Shown: positions 47,153 to 59,093, counted from the first letter of the stretch. The stretch: DNA of 64,000 nucleotides from Saccopteryx bilineata (GCF_036850765.1 NC_089490.1:390490558-390554557), one strand, 5' to 3'. The notes: generated by a model not told the origin, from the sequence alone. Numbers and translations are program-made.

Positions 47153-47889
47153 AGTACGGAAGGGCCTGAGTTTAGAATTATTTCCCCAGCACCTCGGGCT
47201 CCACCCATGCGTCTTTTGCGAAGTCTTTTCTTTACCCTCATTGTCCTCCATGTTGTTCTTTCTCTGTACTTGCTGTTCGTTGTTATTTGTACTCTGGGAA
47301 GTTGTTCTGCTTTCAGGGCCTTTCCCACATTATTGTGGCTTATTTTGGGTATAGCATTGAATAACAAGTAGGATAGTGGATCTTTTATGCTTTTGTGAAT
47401 TTTCTTAAAGCACAAAGATGATGTCGCCTGTGTTACTTATCAACTAGAAAAAAATCGCTAGAAATTATACTACATACAGGTAAAAGCCTAAATTGTTGCG
47501 GTAGGGTACAGGAGCCTACCCAATTTGGCCCACTGGTAGCCTTAACCTGCTTTATGTATCTCCCTTGAACCCATACAACTTCTCCTGTCCCCCTGTCCCG
47601 TGTCTACCCCACCCCACCCTCCTTCTGGAGCTAGACACTTGGAAAATCACCTGTCTCATCTTCAGCCCCTCACAATATCTGGAGTAACTGCTGAATCACA
47701 TGAAGAAAATATTTTAATTCTTCAACACCCAGAGCAGGCAACACCTCTCTGAACCTTGTATCTCAATGCTAAGCTCTTCCCCAGCACTTGACGTTTATTT
47801 ATACTGTTAATACTCATTTACCCCTTCTAAACTGAGCTTAAGAAGAAATCTGGTGATATTTATTCTTATATCCCCGGCTGCTTAGTTCC

Positions 47890-48050
47890 TAACTAACCAT
47901 TCTAGTAATAGTTAACATTTACCAAGCAGTTACTGTACGTTGGACATGGTCTTAAGCGCTTTACATGTAGAATTGTATTTAATTCTCACAGCCTTATGGG
48001 ATTGATATCATTACCTATACTTATGGATGAACTCTCAAATTAGTTGTTGA
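47890..48050 (-). repeat. MIR relic, minus
   Basis: AATAGTTAACATTTACCAAG, TTAAGCGCTTTACATGTAG and TTAATTCTCACAGCC match the reversed 3' part of MIR. Confidence 0.75.
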
Positions 48051-48349
48051 ATACAAAAACCCTGAAAGCAGTGACTTGTCTGTTTTATTTCCTGTGTATG
48101 AAATGGAGTTTCTGGGACATAGCACTCAATGTTTTGAATGACTAGAATGTACAAGCTTGAAATAAGTAGTAAAAGTTCTTTCTTTTCTTGCCTATGTGAG
48201 GAATACGTATCTGGATTAGAGTCTCCTGACTTTAGACTCGCAAGATTCCTGAAAAATTAACAGCCAAAATCATAGGAAAATTTGCTGTTTTGAAACTAGC
48301 AGCAATTTCCTGAGGGGTGAGGCATTGAAATATGGTAGTTGTGCATAGA

Positions 48350-48580
48350 AGTTCTGAAGCCAAAAATCTGGATTCAAAACTCAGCTCCAACACTTTCCAG
48401 ATTTGACTTCTTGGAGAAGATTCTTCTTAACAACCCTAAATTTGTTTTTGCAACTGTAAATGTGTTAGTACCAGTATCCACAGAGTTGTTGAGAAGTTTA
48501 AGTTAGATCATAGTTTTAAGTCCTTTGCATTGTCCCAGGAACAAAATAAGCAACCATTACATAGTAGCTATTGTTACTAT
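48350..48580 (+). repeat. MIR relic, +
   Basis: GTTCTGAAGCCAAAAATCTGG, then a body with CAACTGTAAATGTGTTAGTA and AGCAACCATTACATAGTAGC, ordered as in MIR; diverged. Confidence 0.55.
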
Positions 48581-48863
48581 TATTCCTACTTTTGTTTACA
48601 CAGAAGTCCACATTCTATTACAAAACTGGTTGTAACCAAGGTGAGATTATGAGCTAAATCACAATGCATAGAAATGTGAAAGACTGTTTTCCTTGGGGAA
48701 AACTTAAATTTCTGGAGGTGACTGTTATGTTTATATCCAGGGGTCTCAACCCCGGCTGTTCATAAAACCATCTGGAGAACATTAAAACAATATTAAGAAT
48801 CTGAATCAGTTTGATTGAGGGAGAGCAGTGGAGGTTTTATTTTTTTAAAAAGCTCATAGGACC

Positions 48864-49450
48864 AGCCCTGCAGTGGTGCTGTGGATAAAGTGTTGACCTG
48901 AGGCCCTGGCTGGTTGGCTCAGCGGTAGAGCGTCGGCCTGGCGTGCGGGGGATCCGGGTTCGATTCCCGGCCAGGGCACATAGGAGAAGCGCCCATTTGC
49001 TTCTCCACCCCCGCCCCCCTCTCCTTCCTCTCTGTCTCTTCCCCTCCCGCAGCCAAGGCTCCATTGGAGCAAAGATGGCCCAGGCGCTGGGGATGGCTCC
49101 TTGGCCTCTGCCCCAGGCTCTAGAGTGGCTCTGGTCGTGGCAGAGCGACGCCCCAGAGGGGCAGAGCATCGCCCCCTGGTGGGCAGAGCATCGCCCCTGG
49201 TGGGCGTGCCGGGTGGATCCTGGTCGGGCGCATGCGGGAGTCTGTCTGACTGTCTCTCCCCGTTTCCAGCTTCAGCAAAAATACAAAAAAAAAAAAAAAA
49301 AAAAAGTGTTGACCTGAAATGCTGATATTGCCGGTTCAAAACCCTGGTCTTGCTCATATGAGAAACAACTACATACTATAAGCTGGTGCTTATCATTCTC
49401 CCCACCAACCTTTCTCTTTTTCTCTCCTCTCTCTAAAAACTTTTTTTTTC
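48864..49450 (+). repeat. SINE-C, +, split by SINE-A
   Basis: Head CCTGCAGTGGTGCTGTGGAT to AAGTGTTGACCTGA, then SINE-A, then AATGCTGATATTGCCGG to a CTCTCTAAAAACT tail. Confidence 0.85.
48902..49303 (+). repeat. SINE-A, +, young, inside SINE-C
   Basis: GGCCCTGGCTGGTTGGCTCA head and a pure A tail. The perfect 14-base target duplication AAGTGTTGACCTGA is at 48888-48901 and 49304-49317. It has two copies of the GGGCAGAGCATCGCCCC unit. Confidence 0.95.
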
Positions 49451-49455
49451 TTAGG

Positions 49456-49584
49456 AGCCCTGGCCGGGCAGTTCATTTTGTTAGAGCATCGTCCGGACAT
49501 GCTGAGGTTGCAGGTTCAATCCCCAGTCAGGACACGTACAAGAAACAATGAGTGATGGCATGAATAAGTGGAACAACAAATTAA

Positions 49585-49628
<44 letters not shown>

Positions 49629-49655
49629 CTTTCCTCTCAAAAATCAATTTAAAAA
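49456..49655 (+). repeat. Ves SINE, +
   Basis: AGCCCTGGCCGGGCAGTTCA head, GTTCAATCCCCAGTCAGGAC, a (CT)n stretch and CTCAAAAATCAATTTAAAA tail. Confidence 0.9.
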
Positions 49656-49969
49656 AGAAAGCTCTTAGATTGTTTTATTATTTTATTGTTTAAACCAGGG
49701 GAGAATGGGAATGCAGTCTTCTACTGCCACAAATTATGCAGTCAAATTTCCCAGTTTTGGAGAAATGCACAGGTCAGCACACCAAGTGCAATGGGTGAGC
49801 CTCACCCTGGGAAAACCAGCTTTGTGATCATGGTATCTCCCCTACCAGGTAAATATGCCCTCTCTTAGGTTATTTTCATGCTTAGCCAGGGTTCAGAAAC
49901 ACTAGCTTTAGAGGAAGAAATGTTTTACTGTTGTTGGCTTCACAGAAGGTGTTAAGAATTTGGACTGGG

Positions 49970-50156
49970 CCTGACTTGTGATGGCGCAGTGGATAAAGCG
50001 TTGACCTGGAACGCTGAGGTCACCAGTTCAAAAACCCTGGGCTTGCCTGGTCAAGGCACATATGGGAGTTGATGCTTCTTGCTCCTCCTCCTTTCTCTCT
50101 CTCACTCTCACTCTCTCCTCTCTAAAATGAATAAATAAATAAAAATTAAAAAAAAA
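49970..50156 (+). repeat. SINE-C, +
   Basis: CCTGACTTGTGATGGCGCAG head, with the perfect 16-base target duplication AAGAATTTGGACTGGG at 49954-49969 and 50157-50172. Confidence 0.95.
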
Positions 50157-50173
50157 AAGAATTTGGACTGGGA

Positions 50174-50550
50174 GACCCTGGCCAGTTGGCTCAGTGGTAG
50201 AGCGTCAGCCTGGAATGCAGGAGTCCCGGGTTCGATTCCCTGCCAGGGCACACAGGAGAAGCGCCCATCTGCTTCTCCACCCCTCCCCCTCTCCTTCCTC
50301 TCTGTCTCTCTCTTCCCCTCCCACAGCCAAGGCTTCATGGGAGCAAAGTTGGCCCTGGGTGCTGAGGATGACTCCATGGCCTCCACCTCAGGTGCTAGAA
50401 TGGCTCCAGCCAAAATAGAGCAACGGCCCAGATGGGCAGAGCATCGCCCCCTGGTGGGCATGCCGGGTGGACCCTGGTGTGGCACATGCGGGAGTCTGTC
50501 TGACTGCCTCCCGGCTTCTAACTTTGGAATACAAAAAAATAAAATAAAAA
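50174..50550 (+). repeat. SINE-A, +
   Basis: GACCCTGGCCAGTTGGCTCA head and CTTTGGAATACAAAAAAATA tail, directly after the right target copy of the SINE-C. Confidence 0.9.
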
Positions 50551-50599
50551 ATTAACTCTGACTAGAACCTTCGTAAGTTAGCATCAGACTCCAGTTTAA

Positions 50600-51310
50600 G
50601 GGTTCAGTTGCCCAAAGTCTGCCCTTACTGCAGAAGCTAGCTCCACATGAGGTCCCCAGGCCACCACACTTGTGATTGGCTATAAAACTGGTGGTTCCCA
50701 TGCCCTCTTCAAGTTTGATAATTCTCTAGAACCACCCACAGAACTCAGGAAGACACTATACAGAGGACTGTAAATTTTTTTAAATTATTTTTATTTATTT
50801 ATTCATTTTAGAAAAGAGAGAGAGAAGAGGGGGGAGGAGCAGGAAGCATCGACTCTCATATGTGCCTTGACCAGGCAAGCCCAGGGTTTTGAACCAGCAA
50901 CCTCAGCCTTCCAGGTTGACACTTGATCCACAGTGCCACCAAAGGTCAGGCTGTAATTTTATTATCAATGATACATACAGGGCAAGGAGCAGGAGGAAGC
51001 AGAGAGCTCTCATGTCACCTCCCTATGGCGTATGTCAGGGTGCTGTCCCACCAAGCTGTCAGCCTCGGGGTTGTTTTCACTGGGACTTCATTATACAAGC
51101 ACGCTTGATGCTGGGCTGGAACCAGCCCTGTAATCACCATCACAGGGCTGGTCTTCCTGGTGACTGGCTCCATTCTGAAGCTATCTCGGGGTCATCTCAT
51201 TAGCATACTATTCTATCATTCAGGAAACTCCAAGCATGTCTGAAGCTCTGTGCCAGGAATCAGGGACCAAGGCCAGATACTGTATGTTCTCTACTAGACC
51301 TCATTATTTC
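50600..51310 (+). mobile_element. Old retroviral-type LTR (ERVL-like), split by SINE-C
   Basis: Non-coding. CCACCCACAGAACTCAGGAAG before the SINE, and GACTTCATTATACAAGCACG, CATTCTGAAGCTATCTCGGGG, CATCTCATTAGCATA and GAAGCTCTGTGCCAGGAATC after it, are in the order of an ancient mammalian LTR. No gag, pol or env sequence is seen, so it looks like a solo LTR. The subfamily is not assigned. Confidence 0.6.
50770..50951 (-). repeat. SINE-C, minus, inside the LTR
   Basis: GGAGCAGGAAGCATCGACTC tail side and head GCCACCAAAGGTCAGGC, with a partly conserved CTGTAA target copy on each side. Confidence 0.9.
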
Positions 51311-51380
51311 ACCTGTGTGTTTTATGGAAGTTCATTTAAACCACAAGGCCTCATTTACTGGAAGAAATGACCTTTTAGCC

Positions 51381-51722
51381 CAGTGGTCCCCAACCGCCGG
51401 GCCGCGGACCGGTACCGGTCCGTGGGCCATTTGGTACCAGTCTGCAGAGAAAGAAAATATAACTTACATTATTTTCGTTTTATTTATATTTCAGTCTGAA
51501 TGTTTTATTTTTTTAAAATGACCAGATTTCCTGTTACATCCGTCTAAGACTCGCTCTTGACGCTTGTCTCGTAAGTTCGACAATTATATTTTAAAATACG
51601 TTTTTATGCTGGTCGCATAATTTTATTTTGTGCATTTATCCATCCCACCCTAAAGGCCGGTCTGTGAAAATACTTTCTGACATTAAACCAGTCCATGGCC
51701 CAAAAAAGGTTGGGGACCACTG
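51381..51722 (+). mobile_element. hAT MITE, complete (342 bp)
   Basis: Ends CAGTGGTCCCCAACC and GGTTGGGGACCACTG are perfect 15-base inverted repeats. Eight-base target copies TTTTAGCC (51373-51380) and TTTTAGCA (51723-51730) match at 7 of 8. No transposase frame. Confidence 0.93.
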
Positions 51723-51755
51723 TTTTAGCACATAGATAGTATAGGTCCTTTAAAC

Positions 51756-51945
51756 CAGTGGTTTTCAACTTTTTTAAACTTGGGGACTAGTGAAAGTAGT
51801 ATTTCAGGGACCACTAAGGCAGAAATCACCATGAGCATAAGTGAATTTGACTAAGATGACTGGGTCTATAATCTTCATACATCAGGGTGGTTAACTCTTT
51901 TGCAGACTGGCATAAAATTTCTGGACTGGTGGTTGAAAAACACTG
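51756..51945 (-). mobile_element. hAT MITE, complete (190 bp)
   Basis: Ends CAGTGGTTTTCAAC and GTTGAAAAACACTG are inverted repeats with one mismatch. Target copies CTTTAAAC (51748-51755) and TTTTAAAC (51946-51953) match at 7 of 8. It lies 33 bp from the previous hAT element, which is a different family. Confidence 0.93.
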
Positions 51946-52056
51946 TTTTAAACAATAAATTGACCCTTGGATATTGGAGTTCTGTGTAGACATGTAGAAA
52001 GTCATATTCTTGTGGCTTGGGGGTTTATAATGAGTTACACTATATTAAGGTCTCTT

Positions 52057-52410
52057 TTTTTTTTTTTTTTTTTTTTTTTGCATTTTTCTGAAGTTGGAAA
52101 CAGGAGAGACAGTCAGACAGACTCCCACATGCGCCCGACCGACCGGGATCCACCTGGCACGCCACCATGTTGCAACCAGAGCCACTCTAGCGCCTGAAGC
52201 AGAGGCCACAGAGCCATCCCCAGCGCCCGGGCCATCTTTGCTCCAATGGAGCCTGGGCTGCGGGAGGGGAAGAGAGAGACAGAGAGGAAAGCGCGGCGGA
52301 GGGGTGGAGAAGCAAATGGGCGCCTCTCCTGTGTGCCCTGGCCGGGAATCGAACCAGGGTCCTTCGCACGCTAGGCCGACGCTCTACCACTGAGCCAACT
52401 GGCCAGGGCC
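52057..52410 (-). repeat. SINE-A, minus, with internal deletion
   Basis: CTGAAGTTGGAAACAGGAGAG tail side and head CCAACTGGCCAGGGCC. The perfect 14-base target duplication TATTAAGGTCTCTT is at 52043-52056 and 52411-52424. The GGGCAGAGC units are deleted. Confidence 0.95.
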
Positions 52411-52427
52411 TATTAAGGTCTCTTAAT

Positions 52428-52580
52428 TAAAAAAATTTAAAGAGGAAGGGGAGAAACATTAATTTGTTGTTCCACTTATTTATGCATTCATTGGTTGATC
52501 CTCGCATATGCCCTGAGTGGGGATTGAGCCTATAACCTTGGCGTATCAGGACAACACTGAACTGAGCTACCAAGGCAGTT
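52428..52580 (-). repeat. Ves SINE, minus
   Basis: GGGGAGAAACATTAATTTG tail side, GGGGATTGAGCCTATAACC and head CTGAGCTACCAAGGCAG. Confidence 0.85.
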
Positions 52581-52858
52581 GGATCTCAACTGGGATTTAC
52601 CCAGCAACCCCCATCTGGGGCTGATGCTCAAATCAATTGAGCTATTTTTGGCATATGAGGCTGATGTGCTTGGACCAAGCAAGCTATCCTCAGTGTCCTG
52701 GCCAACCCTTGAACTGATAGAGCTATTGGCTGCTGGAGGGAAAGAGGGAGAGAAGGGGGGAGAAGCAGATGGTTGCCTCTGTATACTCTGACTGGAAACT
52801 GAACCTGGGATGTCCATATTCCGGGTCAACGCTGTACCACTGAGCAAACCAGCCAGAG
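52581..52858 (-). repeat. SINE-A variant, minus, 3' truncated
   Basis: CAACTGGGATTTACCCAGC, GAAGCAGATGGTTGCCTC and head GAGCAAACCAGCCAGAG. Confidence 0.8.
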
Positions 52859-52965
52859 AGGAGGGAGCCCTTTTAATGAAACTTTGTAGTTAGAAAGATG
52901 CCAGAGTTGGAAAAAGCAAGGAATAATGAAGCTATTATGGACTAGTAAAATATCACATGGCCCAG

Positions 52966-53331
52966 CCTGACCATGTGGTCAGGTGGTGGCGCAGCGGATA
53001 GAGTGTCTGACTGGGATGCCGAGGACCCAGGTTCAAGACCCTGAGGGCGCCAGCTTGAGCACAGGCTCATCTAGTTTGAGCAAAAGCTCACCAGCTTGGA
53101 CCCAAGGTCGCTGGCTCGAGCAAGGGGTTACTCGGTCTGCTGAAGACTCGCGGGTCAAGGCACATATGAGAAAGCAATCAATGAACAACTAAGGTGTTGC
53201 AATGCTCAACTAAAAACTAATGATTGATGCTTCTCATCTCTCCGTTCCTGTCTGTCTGTTCCTGTCTATCCCTCTCTCTGTATCTTTAAAAAATAAAAAA
53301 AATAAAACATCTCTTTTAAAAAAAATATATC
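52966..53331 (+). repeat. SINE-B, +
   Basis: CCTGACCATGTGGTCAGGTG head with a short duplication of the GTGGTCAGGTGG part, and CTTTAAAAAATAAAAAAAAT tail. The outer target duplication ATCACATGGCCCAG at 52952-52965 and 53493-53506 encloses this copy and the next. Confidence 0.9.
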
Positions 53332-53492
53332 AGTCTGACCTGTGGTGGCGCAGTGGATAAATTGTCAACCTGGAATGCTGAGGTTGCTGGTTCGAAACCC
53401 TGGGCTTGCCAGGTCAAGGCACATATGGAAGTTGATGCTTCCTGCTCTCCTCCCCCTCCCTTCCCTAAAATGAATAAAATCTTAAAAAAAAA
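53332..53492 (+). repeat. SINE-C, +, in the tail of SINE-B
   Basis: TCTGACCTGTGGTGGCGCAG head and CCCTAAAATGAATAAAATC tail. It lies inside the outer target duplication. Confidence 0.9.
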
Positions 53493-53506
53493 ATCACATG
53501 GCCCAG

Positions 53507-54173
53507 AAAACAAAAATGCTGACCCGAAATAGTGAGAAAAGTGAAAGGATGCGGGCACCTTCTATTCTGGCTGGGAATCCAAGTCGAGGGAAGAAAACGA
53601 ACAGAGCTGGGGGGCTCTAACATGGGTTCTATGTCTTGAACCAAAATAGGACAGGAAAAGCTGGTTGGCATCTTGTGAACTGCTACCATGGAAACTAGTA
53701 CTTTGATCAGCAATGCAATAGATAGGTCTCTTCAACAGAGCTGGTCTCAAGCTACTTTTGTGCTCTAGAAATGGCAACGACTGGGTTATTTTTCAGACTG
53801 AGAGTTATGACCCATTAGTCACTCATGGAAACATCAGGGAACATAGTAAAAGAGGATACATTTTTTGAAGCCTTTCTTCTTTTTTGGTTATAGATGCATA
53901 TATAGGTCAAACTGTATTCTTGCTATAGTTGGAAGCCACACGGGTATAATACTGGGTGGACAAGGGCTCTTCCAGTCCCCAATTGCATCCAATATTTCAT
54001 ATTAATCGAGGTGAGTCCCAAAAAGAAAAAGAATCATACACCACATATCTACTAGTAATAGTACCACAGGGAAACTCACTTGTTATTTAAAATATATAAT
54101 GTTAATATGGTGTTGATAGTATAAAAATTAAAGGCTTATGAAAAACGGAAGGTCAAAGGGAATACAAGCAAAT
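53507..54173. other. Intergenic sequence, nothing recognised
   Basis: About 670 bp of single-copy-looking sequence with no convincing gene or repeat. Confidence 0.5.
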
Positions 54174-54182
54174 AATATACAG

Positions 54183-54581
54183 GCCCTGGCCGGTTGGCTC
54201 AGCGGTAGAGCGTCGGCCTAGCGTGCGGAGGACCCGGGTTCGATTCCCGGCCAGGGCACACAGGAGAAGCGCCCATTTGCTTCTCCACCCCTCCGCCGCG
54301 CTTTCCTCTCTGTCTCTCTCTTCCCCTCCCGCAGCCAAGGCTCCATTGGAGCAAAGATGGCCCGGGCGCTGGGGATGGCTCTGTGGCCTCTGCCTCAGGC
54401 GCTAGAGTGGCTCTGGTCGCAACATGGCGACGCCCAGGATGGTCAGAGCATCGCCCCCTGGTGGGCAGAGCGTCGCCCCTGGTGGGCGTGCTGGGTGGAT
54501 CCCGGTCGGGCGCATGCGGGAGTCTGACTGTCTCTCCCTGTTTCCAGCTTCAGAAAAATGAAAAAAAAAAAAAAAAAAAAA
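54183..54581 (+). repeat. SINE-A, +, young
   Basis: CCCTGGCCGGTTGGCTCAGC head and a pure A tail. Target duplication AATATACAG at 54174-54182 and 54582-54590. CATGGCGACGCCCAGGATGG variant. Confidence 0.95.
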
Positions 54582-54791
54582 AATATACAGGTCATTTCCT
54601 TAAAAAATAAATTGTAATATACAGAATAAAATGCAAAACTTTTTCACTTTCCCCAAATTTGTGGGCATCAATGCTTCTAAATCTGACTAGGAAAGTTTAT
54701 ATTTTGGTCCAACACTTATTAGACTGACTGTATGATCAAGTCCACAAATGCTAGAAGTTAACAGAATTTACTTTGAAAATCTATTACTTTT

Positions 54792-55137
54792 CTTTTTGTA
54801 TTTTTCCAAAGTTAGAAGTGGGGAGGCAGTCAGATAGACTCCCGCACAGGCCCAACTGGGATCCACCAGCATGCCCACCAGGGGGCGATGCTCTGCCCAT
54901 CTAGGGTGTTAATCCATGCAGCCTGAGGCGGAGGCCACAGAGCCATCCTTAGCGCCCGGGCCATCTTTGCTCCAATAGAGCCTCGGCTGAGGAAGGAGAA
55001 GAGAGAGACAGAGAGGAAGGAGAGGGGAGGGGTGGAGAAGCAGATGGGCGCTTCTCCTGTGTGCCCTGGCCGGGAATCAAACCCAGGACTCCTGCACGCC
55101 AGGCCGACACTCTACCGCTGAGCCAACCAGCCAGGGC
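54792..55137 (-). repeat. SINE-A, minus
   Basis: CCAAAGTTAGAAGTGGGGAG tail side and head GAGCCAACCAGCCAGGGCC. It ends 44 bp from the NUP160 poly(A) signal. Confidence 0.9.
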
Positions 55138-55159
55138 CTGATCATTATTTTAGGTTTAA

Positions 55160-55705
55160 CCTAGGCAAATTATTTAAAACTTTATTGACTATCATACAAA
55201 AACTCTACAATAAATAATGAAAAGAGTATGTAAAATCAGTAGCCTCTGTTTGCAGTACAGAAAATACATGTCAGTTCTGGACCAAAATAATTCCATAGAA
55301 ATACAAGAAGTGAGAGGGAAGAACGCAATGGTCTGCAGTGACTGCGTCTGACGGTCAGCTTCCACAAACCAACAACATCATCCATTGTGGAAAGTGAGGT
55401 GGGTTTTAATTTGAAGATAAAGAATGTCTTGTAGTTTAAAAAAATATAAACTCTAAAAAGCTTGTGAGTCATATACAAAAGCAGCTGTTTGAACCCAAGG
55501 TTGAAACCAGAAATTGAGTGTTAGCACCACCAGCAAGCAGTTCCTGGGACTCATCCGTCCTCCCCTCCTGCGCAGAGGGCAGCTTGTATGGTGTACACAT
55601 CATGTACAGGTATACAAAACAGCTTGGAGTACTCGGTTCCTGTACAATAAAGTCTTTCGCCCTAAGAGGCACCAAGCGGTTGCAAAGGCGAGGCAGCCAT
55701 CTGGA
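55160..55705 (-). other. NUP160: NUP160 3' UTR
   Basis: From the TGA at 55706-55708 to the AATAAA at 55181-55186. About 0.54 kb and free of SINEs. Confidence 0.7.
55181..55186 (-). terminator. NUP160: NUP160 poly(A) signal AATAAA
   Basis: Minus-strand AATAAA 520 nt past the stop codon, followed by a T-rich stretch. Cleavage expected at about 55160-55170. Confidence 0.75.
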
Positions 55706-55795
55706 TCACAAGTTCCGACGATATAATAAATCCCGTGTTGCCTTATCAACTTTTTGCTGATAGTCCTCCAATTTGTCAAGTATTTTCTGCGACAG
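55706..55795 (-). CDS. NUP160: NUP160 terminal exon
   Basis: Acceptor CTCCAACAG, then LSQKILDKLEDYQQKVDKAT and RDLLYRRNL with a TGA at 55706-55708. Starts in phase 0. Confidence 0.95.
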   Translation of the reverse strand: MSQKILDKLEDYQQKVDKATRDLLYRRNL

Positions 55796-58700
55796 CTGTT
55801 GGAGAAAAGGAGGAAATCATTACAGAATATGTCAAGGACTGGAAAAGACTGAGGTTATTCGGCACTTTGACTTTACCAACTAGATACCCCTAAGAAAGAG
55901 GTTAGCCACTCAGCTTCATTTGATCACTATTCAGTATAGGAGTCTGCTTTGTGATTCTACTGCTAACACTAGACTTCTCTGTAATACTCCAATCCTGTTT
56001 ACCTAATGGATTTCCTAAATATGCAAATCGCACCAGTATTTTCTTTTCTCTCTTTTCTTTTAGAGAGAGAACAGAGAAGTGGGTGGGGGAGGAGCAGGAA
56101 GCATCAGCTCGCAGTAGTTGCTTCTCATATGTGCCTTGACCTGGCAAGCCCAGGGTTTTGAACTGGCGACCTCAGCATTCCAGGTCGATGCTTTGTCCAC
56201 TGCGCCACCGCAGGAAGGGCCAGTATTTCTAGTAAAAGTACTACCAGCTCTCTTCCCAGAGCCAGAGAGGCTACATCTGATTTAACTCATCATTCCAGGA
56301 AGGGATTGGGGCAGCCTGTAAGGGCAGTGCAGGCTTCTGCCCTCCCCTTAGTCCCAAGAACCGGAGAACCAGCTGTCAGCTAAGTGCTCACGCAGGGGCG
56401 TCGAGAGGAAAGGACCGGCTCACCGCAATGTTGTGACTGTTGGCGCTGTTCTCTCCCAGAGCCTGGAGAAGCTGATCAATGGAAGAGTAGGGGAGCCACA
56501 CCATTGGAGCCGTCGCAGACAGTGGAAACTGAAAGGAAAAATATTTGTTATTTAAAGAAAATCAGGAAAGTGGAACAGTTTTTCTGGGTAGTCATTTTCA
56601 TAGGCCTTGATATCACAAACTGCTTCACTTGTTTTTTCCCCACAATAAATTCTGTGTGTGTGTGTGCTCACCCACACATAAAGTTGCAACACCTGCCTTT
56701 CTCTTCTCAACTGGGGAACTTATTCTTTTTTCAATTAAATAAAAAATGTTTTTAAATTTGTCATCTCTTATTTTTTAAAAAAAAATATACGAGAGGCAGA
56801 TGAGAACAGAAAAAGTTTAAATGCCAATAGAACAAGTTTAAATGCCACTTGCACTTAAAGAAAAGTATGTATTGATTTGAGAGAGAGAGAAACATCTATC
56901 TGTTCCTTATATGGGCCCTGACCAGGAATCGAACCAGCAACCACTGCACATCATGACAATGCTTAGCCAACTGAGCTGTCCAGCCAGGCCGTGTCCTCTC
57001 TAATCTCAAAGGAGCCCTGAGATTCCCATGTTTATCCTTCTGAGGATAAACACACTCAAAACTTCTCTATATTTTCAAGGAATGATACTATTTCCAGTTT
57101 GAAATTTAGATTCAAATTATCTGGAAAAAAAGATTTGGAAAAACTTAACTTCCAAAGTTCTGAAAAATTTCCTGAGAGTTTAGAAGCTTGGCTCTGCAGT
57201 TAACTAGACTTGGATTTTATTTTTTTAACTAGACTTGGATTTTACATATGGCAACTTAAAGCTAACCTTTGTGCCCATTTCCTCATGGATTAAAAAAAAA
57301 GGGGGGTCAGAAAAAAAGAAAAAAAAGGGGGGATTAGCTCTGGCTAGTTAGTTGGAGCACTGTCCTGATACACAGAGGTTGCTGGTTCGATCCCCAGTCA
57401 AGGCATATACTGGAACTGATCGATGTTTCTCTCTCTCTCTCAACTCAACAAATAAATTAAACAAACAAACAAAGGGGGCGGATTAAAACAATCCCTTATG
57501 GGCTGTTGTAAAGATTAAATGAGAAAACGTTGGCAGAGACTAAACACAGTCTTTAGCACACATGGACTACCATTTTGTTCTCACTGACCTCTTTCCTCCC
57601 AATACTAACTAAAGCCACATTCCTTTGATGAAGAAAACTGAAATGTAGTCCCACTTTATAAACAGGAAACTTAAGACTCTTAAGAGTATCAGTTCCTAAT
57701 TTTGGAGGAAACTAGTTGATAACTACCAACAGTAAAGGTTAAATCCACTATTCTATAGTTCAGTTTACTTTCAGATCCTGAATTTACCTAGTGCAATAGT
57801 ACAGAAGTAAGTGAAATGTGTATACATGCCTACCTCAATTCCAAAGTACTGGTGTCCTTTTCCCAGAACAGCGTCCACATATTCTGAAACCAAATCCACA
57901 GCTTCTTCCAAAAGATCATAGTTTAAGTACAGACGGAGCAACTCAGCAGCATCAACCTTCTGTAAAGAGTCAGTGATTAAGCACCTCTACCTGTGCCTGA
58001 CCTGAGGTGGCGCAGTGGATGAAGCACTGACCTGGAGGGCCAAGGTGGCTGGCTCTAAACCCTGGCTAGCTTGGTCAAGGCACATATGGGAAGCAACTGC
58101 TCTGAGCTGATACTACCCCACTAACTGCTCATCCCCCCCCCTTTCTAAAGTCAATAAAATCTAAAAAAGAAAAGAAAAAAAAACTACTAATTTCCATCTT
58201 TTTCTTTTCTGACAGTCAGAGAGAGTCAGAGAGAGAAACAGGGACAGAAGAAAAGAGAGAGATGAGAAGCATCAATTCTTTAATAATTTTTTTTTAATTT
58301 TTTTAAATTTTATTTTATTTATTCATTTTAGAGAGGAGAGAGAAAGGAAGAGAGAGAGACAGAGAGGGAGAGAGAGAGGAGAGAGAAGGTGGGGAGGAGC
58401 TGGAAGCATCAACTCCCATATGTGCCTTGACCAGGCAAGCCCAGGGTTTCGAACCGGCGACCTCAGCATTTCCAGGTCGACGCTTTATCCACTGCGCCAC
58501 CACAGGTCAGGCACATCAATTCTTTATTGAGGCATCTTAGTTCATTAATTGCTTTTTCATATGTGTCTTGACCAGGGGGCTACAGCAGTGAGTGATCCCT
58601 TGCTCAAGCCAGTGACCTTGGGCTTTCAAGCCAGCAACCTTTGGGCTCAAATCAGCGACTATGGGGTTATGTCTATGGTCCCATGCTCAAGCTGGTGAGC

Positions 58701-59093
58701 CCGTGCTCAAGCCAGCAACCTCAGGTTTCGAACCTGGGTCCTCTGCATCCCAGTCCGACACTATCCACTGTACCACCACCTGGTCAGGCTCCTCATTTCC
58801 ATCTTAATTGGGCAATGCTGAGGGTCTGATTCCCTGGCATTTACACCTCCCAGTATGAATAAATGGGCGCCTCGGATTAAGGTTTGGATTCCCAACAGCC
58901 CAGTTACCCTGTCACCGTGTGAGGCCCTATCTGTTAGGTAGCCTTCCTCCTCTGTTTTGTGATATAAGAGAGATTTAAATTCTTTTGTACTTGTTTCCAC
59001 AGTAGTGAAAGTCAACAAATCTTCCCAGAAACTTTGAGTACTAAGGAGACAATATATTTCATTAATTCTCAGAAGTAAATGAATGACAAATGC

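Larger units (their letters stand above)
46300..47160 (-). promoter_or_regulatory. FNBP4: FNBP4 CpG-island promoter
   Basis: GC-rich, CpG-dense block covering the start of intron 1, exon 1 and the upstream region. It carries a near-NRF1 palindrome TGCGCAAGCGC at 47003-47013 and four CCAAT boxes at 47082-47152. No TATA box is placed clearly. The transcription start is probably between about 46890 and 47000 (inference). Confidence 0.8.
47161..48860. other. Intergenic region between FNBP4 and NUP160, old repeats
   Basis: No SINE of the bat families. MIR-like relics lie at about 47890-48050 and 48350-48580, and a MER5-like piece at 48740-48800. No gene recognised. Confidence 0.5.
56529..57833. 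other. NUP160: NUP160 intron with two Ves SINEs
   Basis: 1,305 nt; apart from two Ves copies (separate entries) nothing is recognised. Confidence 0.55.

Noticed and set aside
47069..47371. 100-codon + strand frame upstream of FNBP4 with a hydrophobic C-terminal half
   Set aside because: It begins at an ATG inside the CCAAT cluster. The hydrophobic run is unlike any protein I know, and no splice or poly(A) context supports a divergent gene. A divergent non-coding transcript cannot be excluded.
48854..49357. Open frame of 167 codons on the minus strand
   Set aside because: Made of SINE-A plus its A tail read in reverse; same phrases as other copies.
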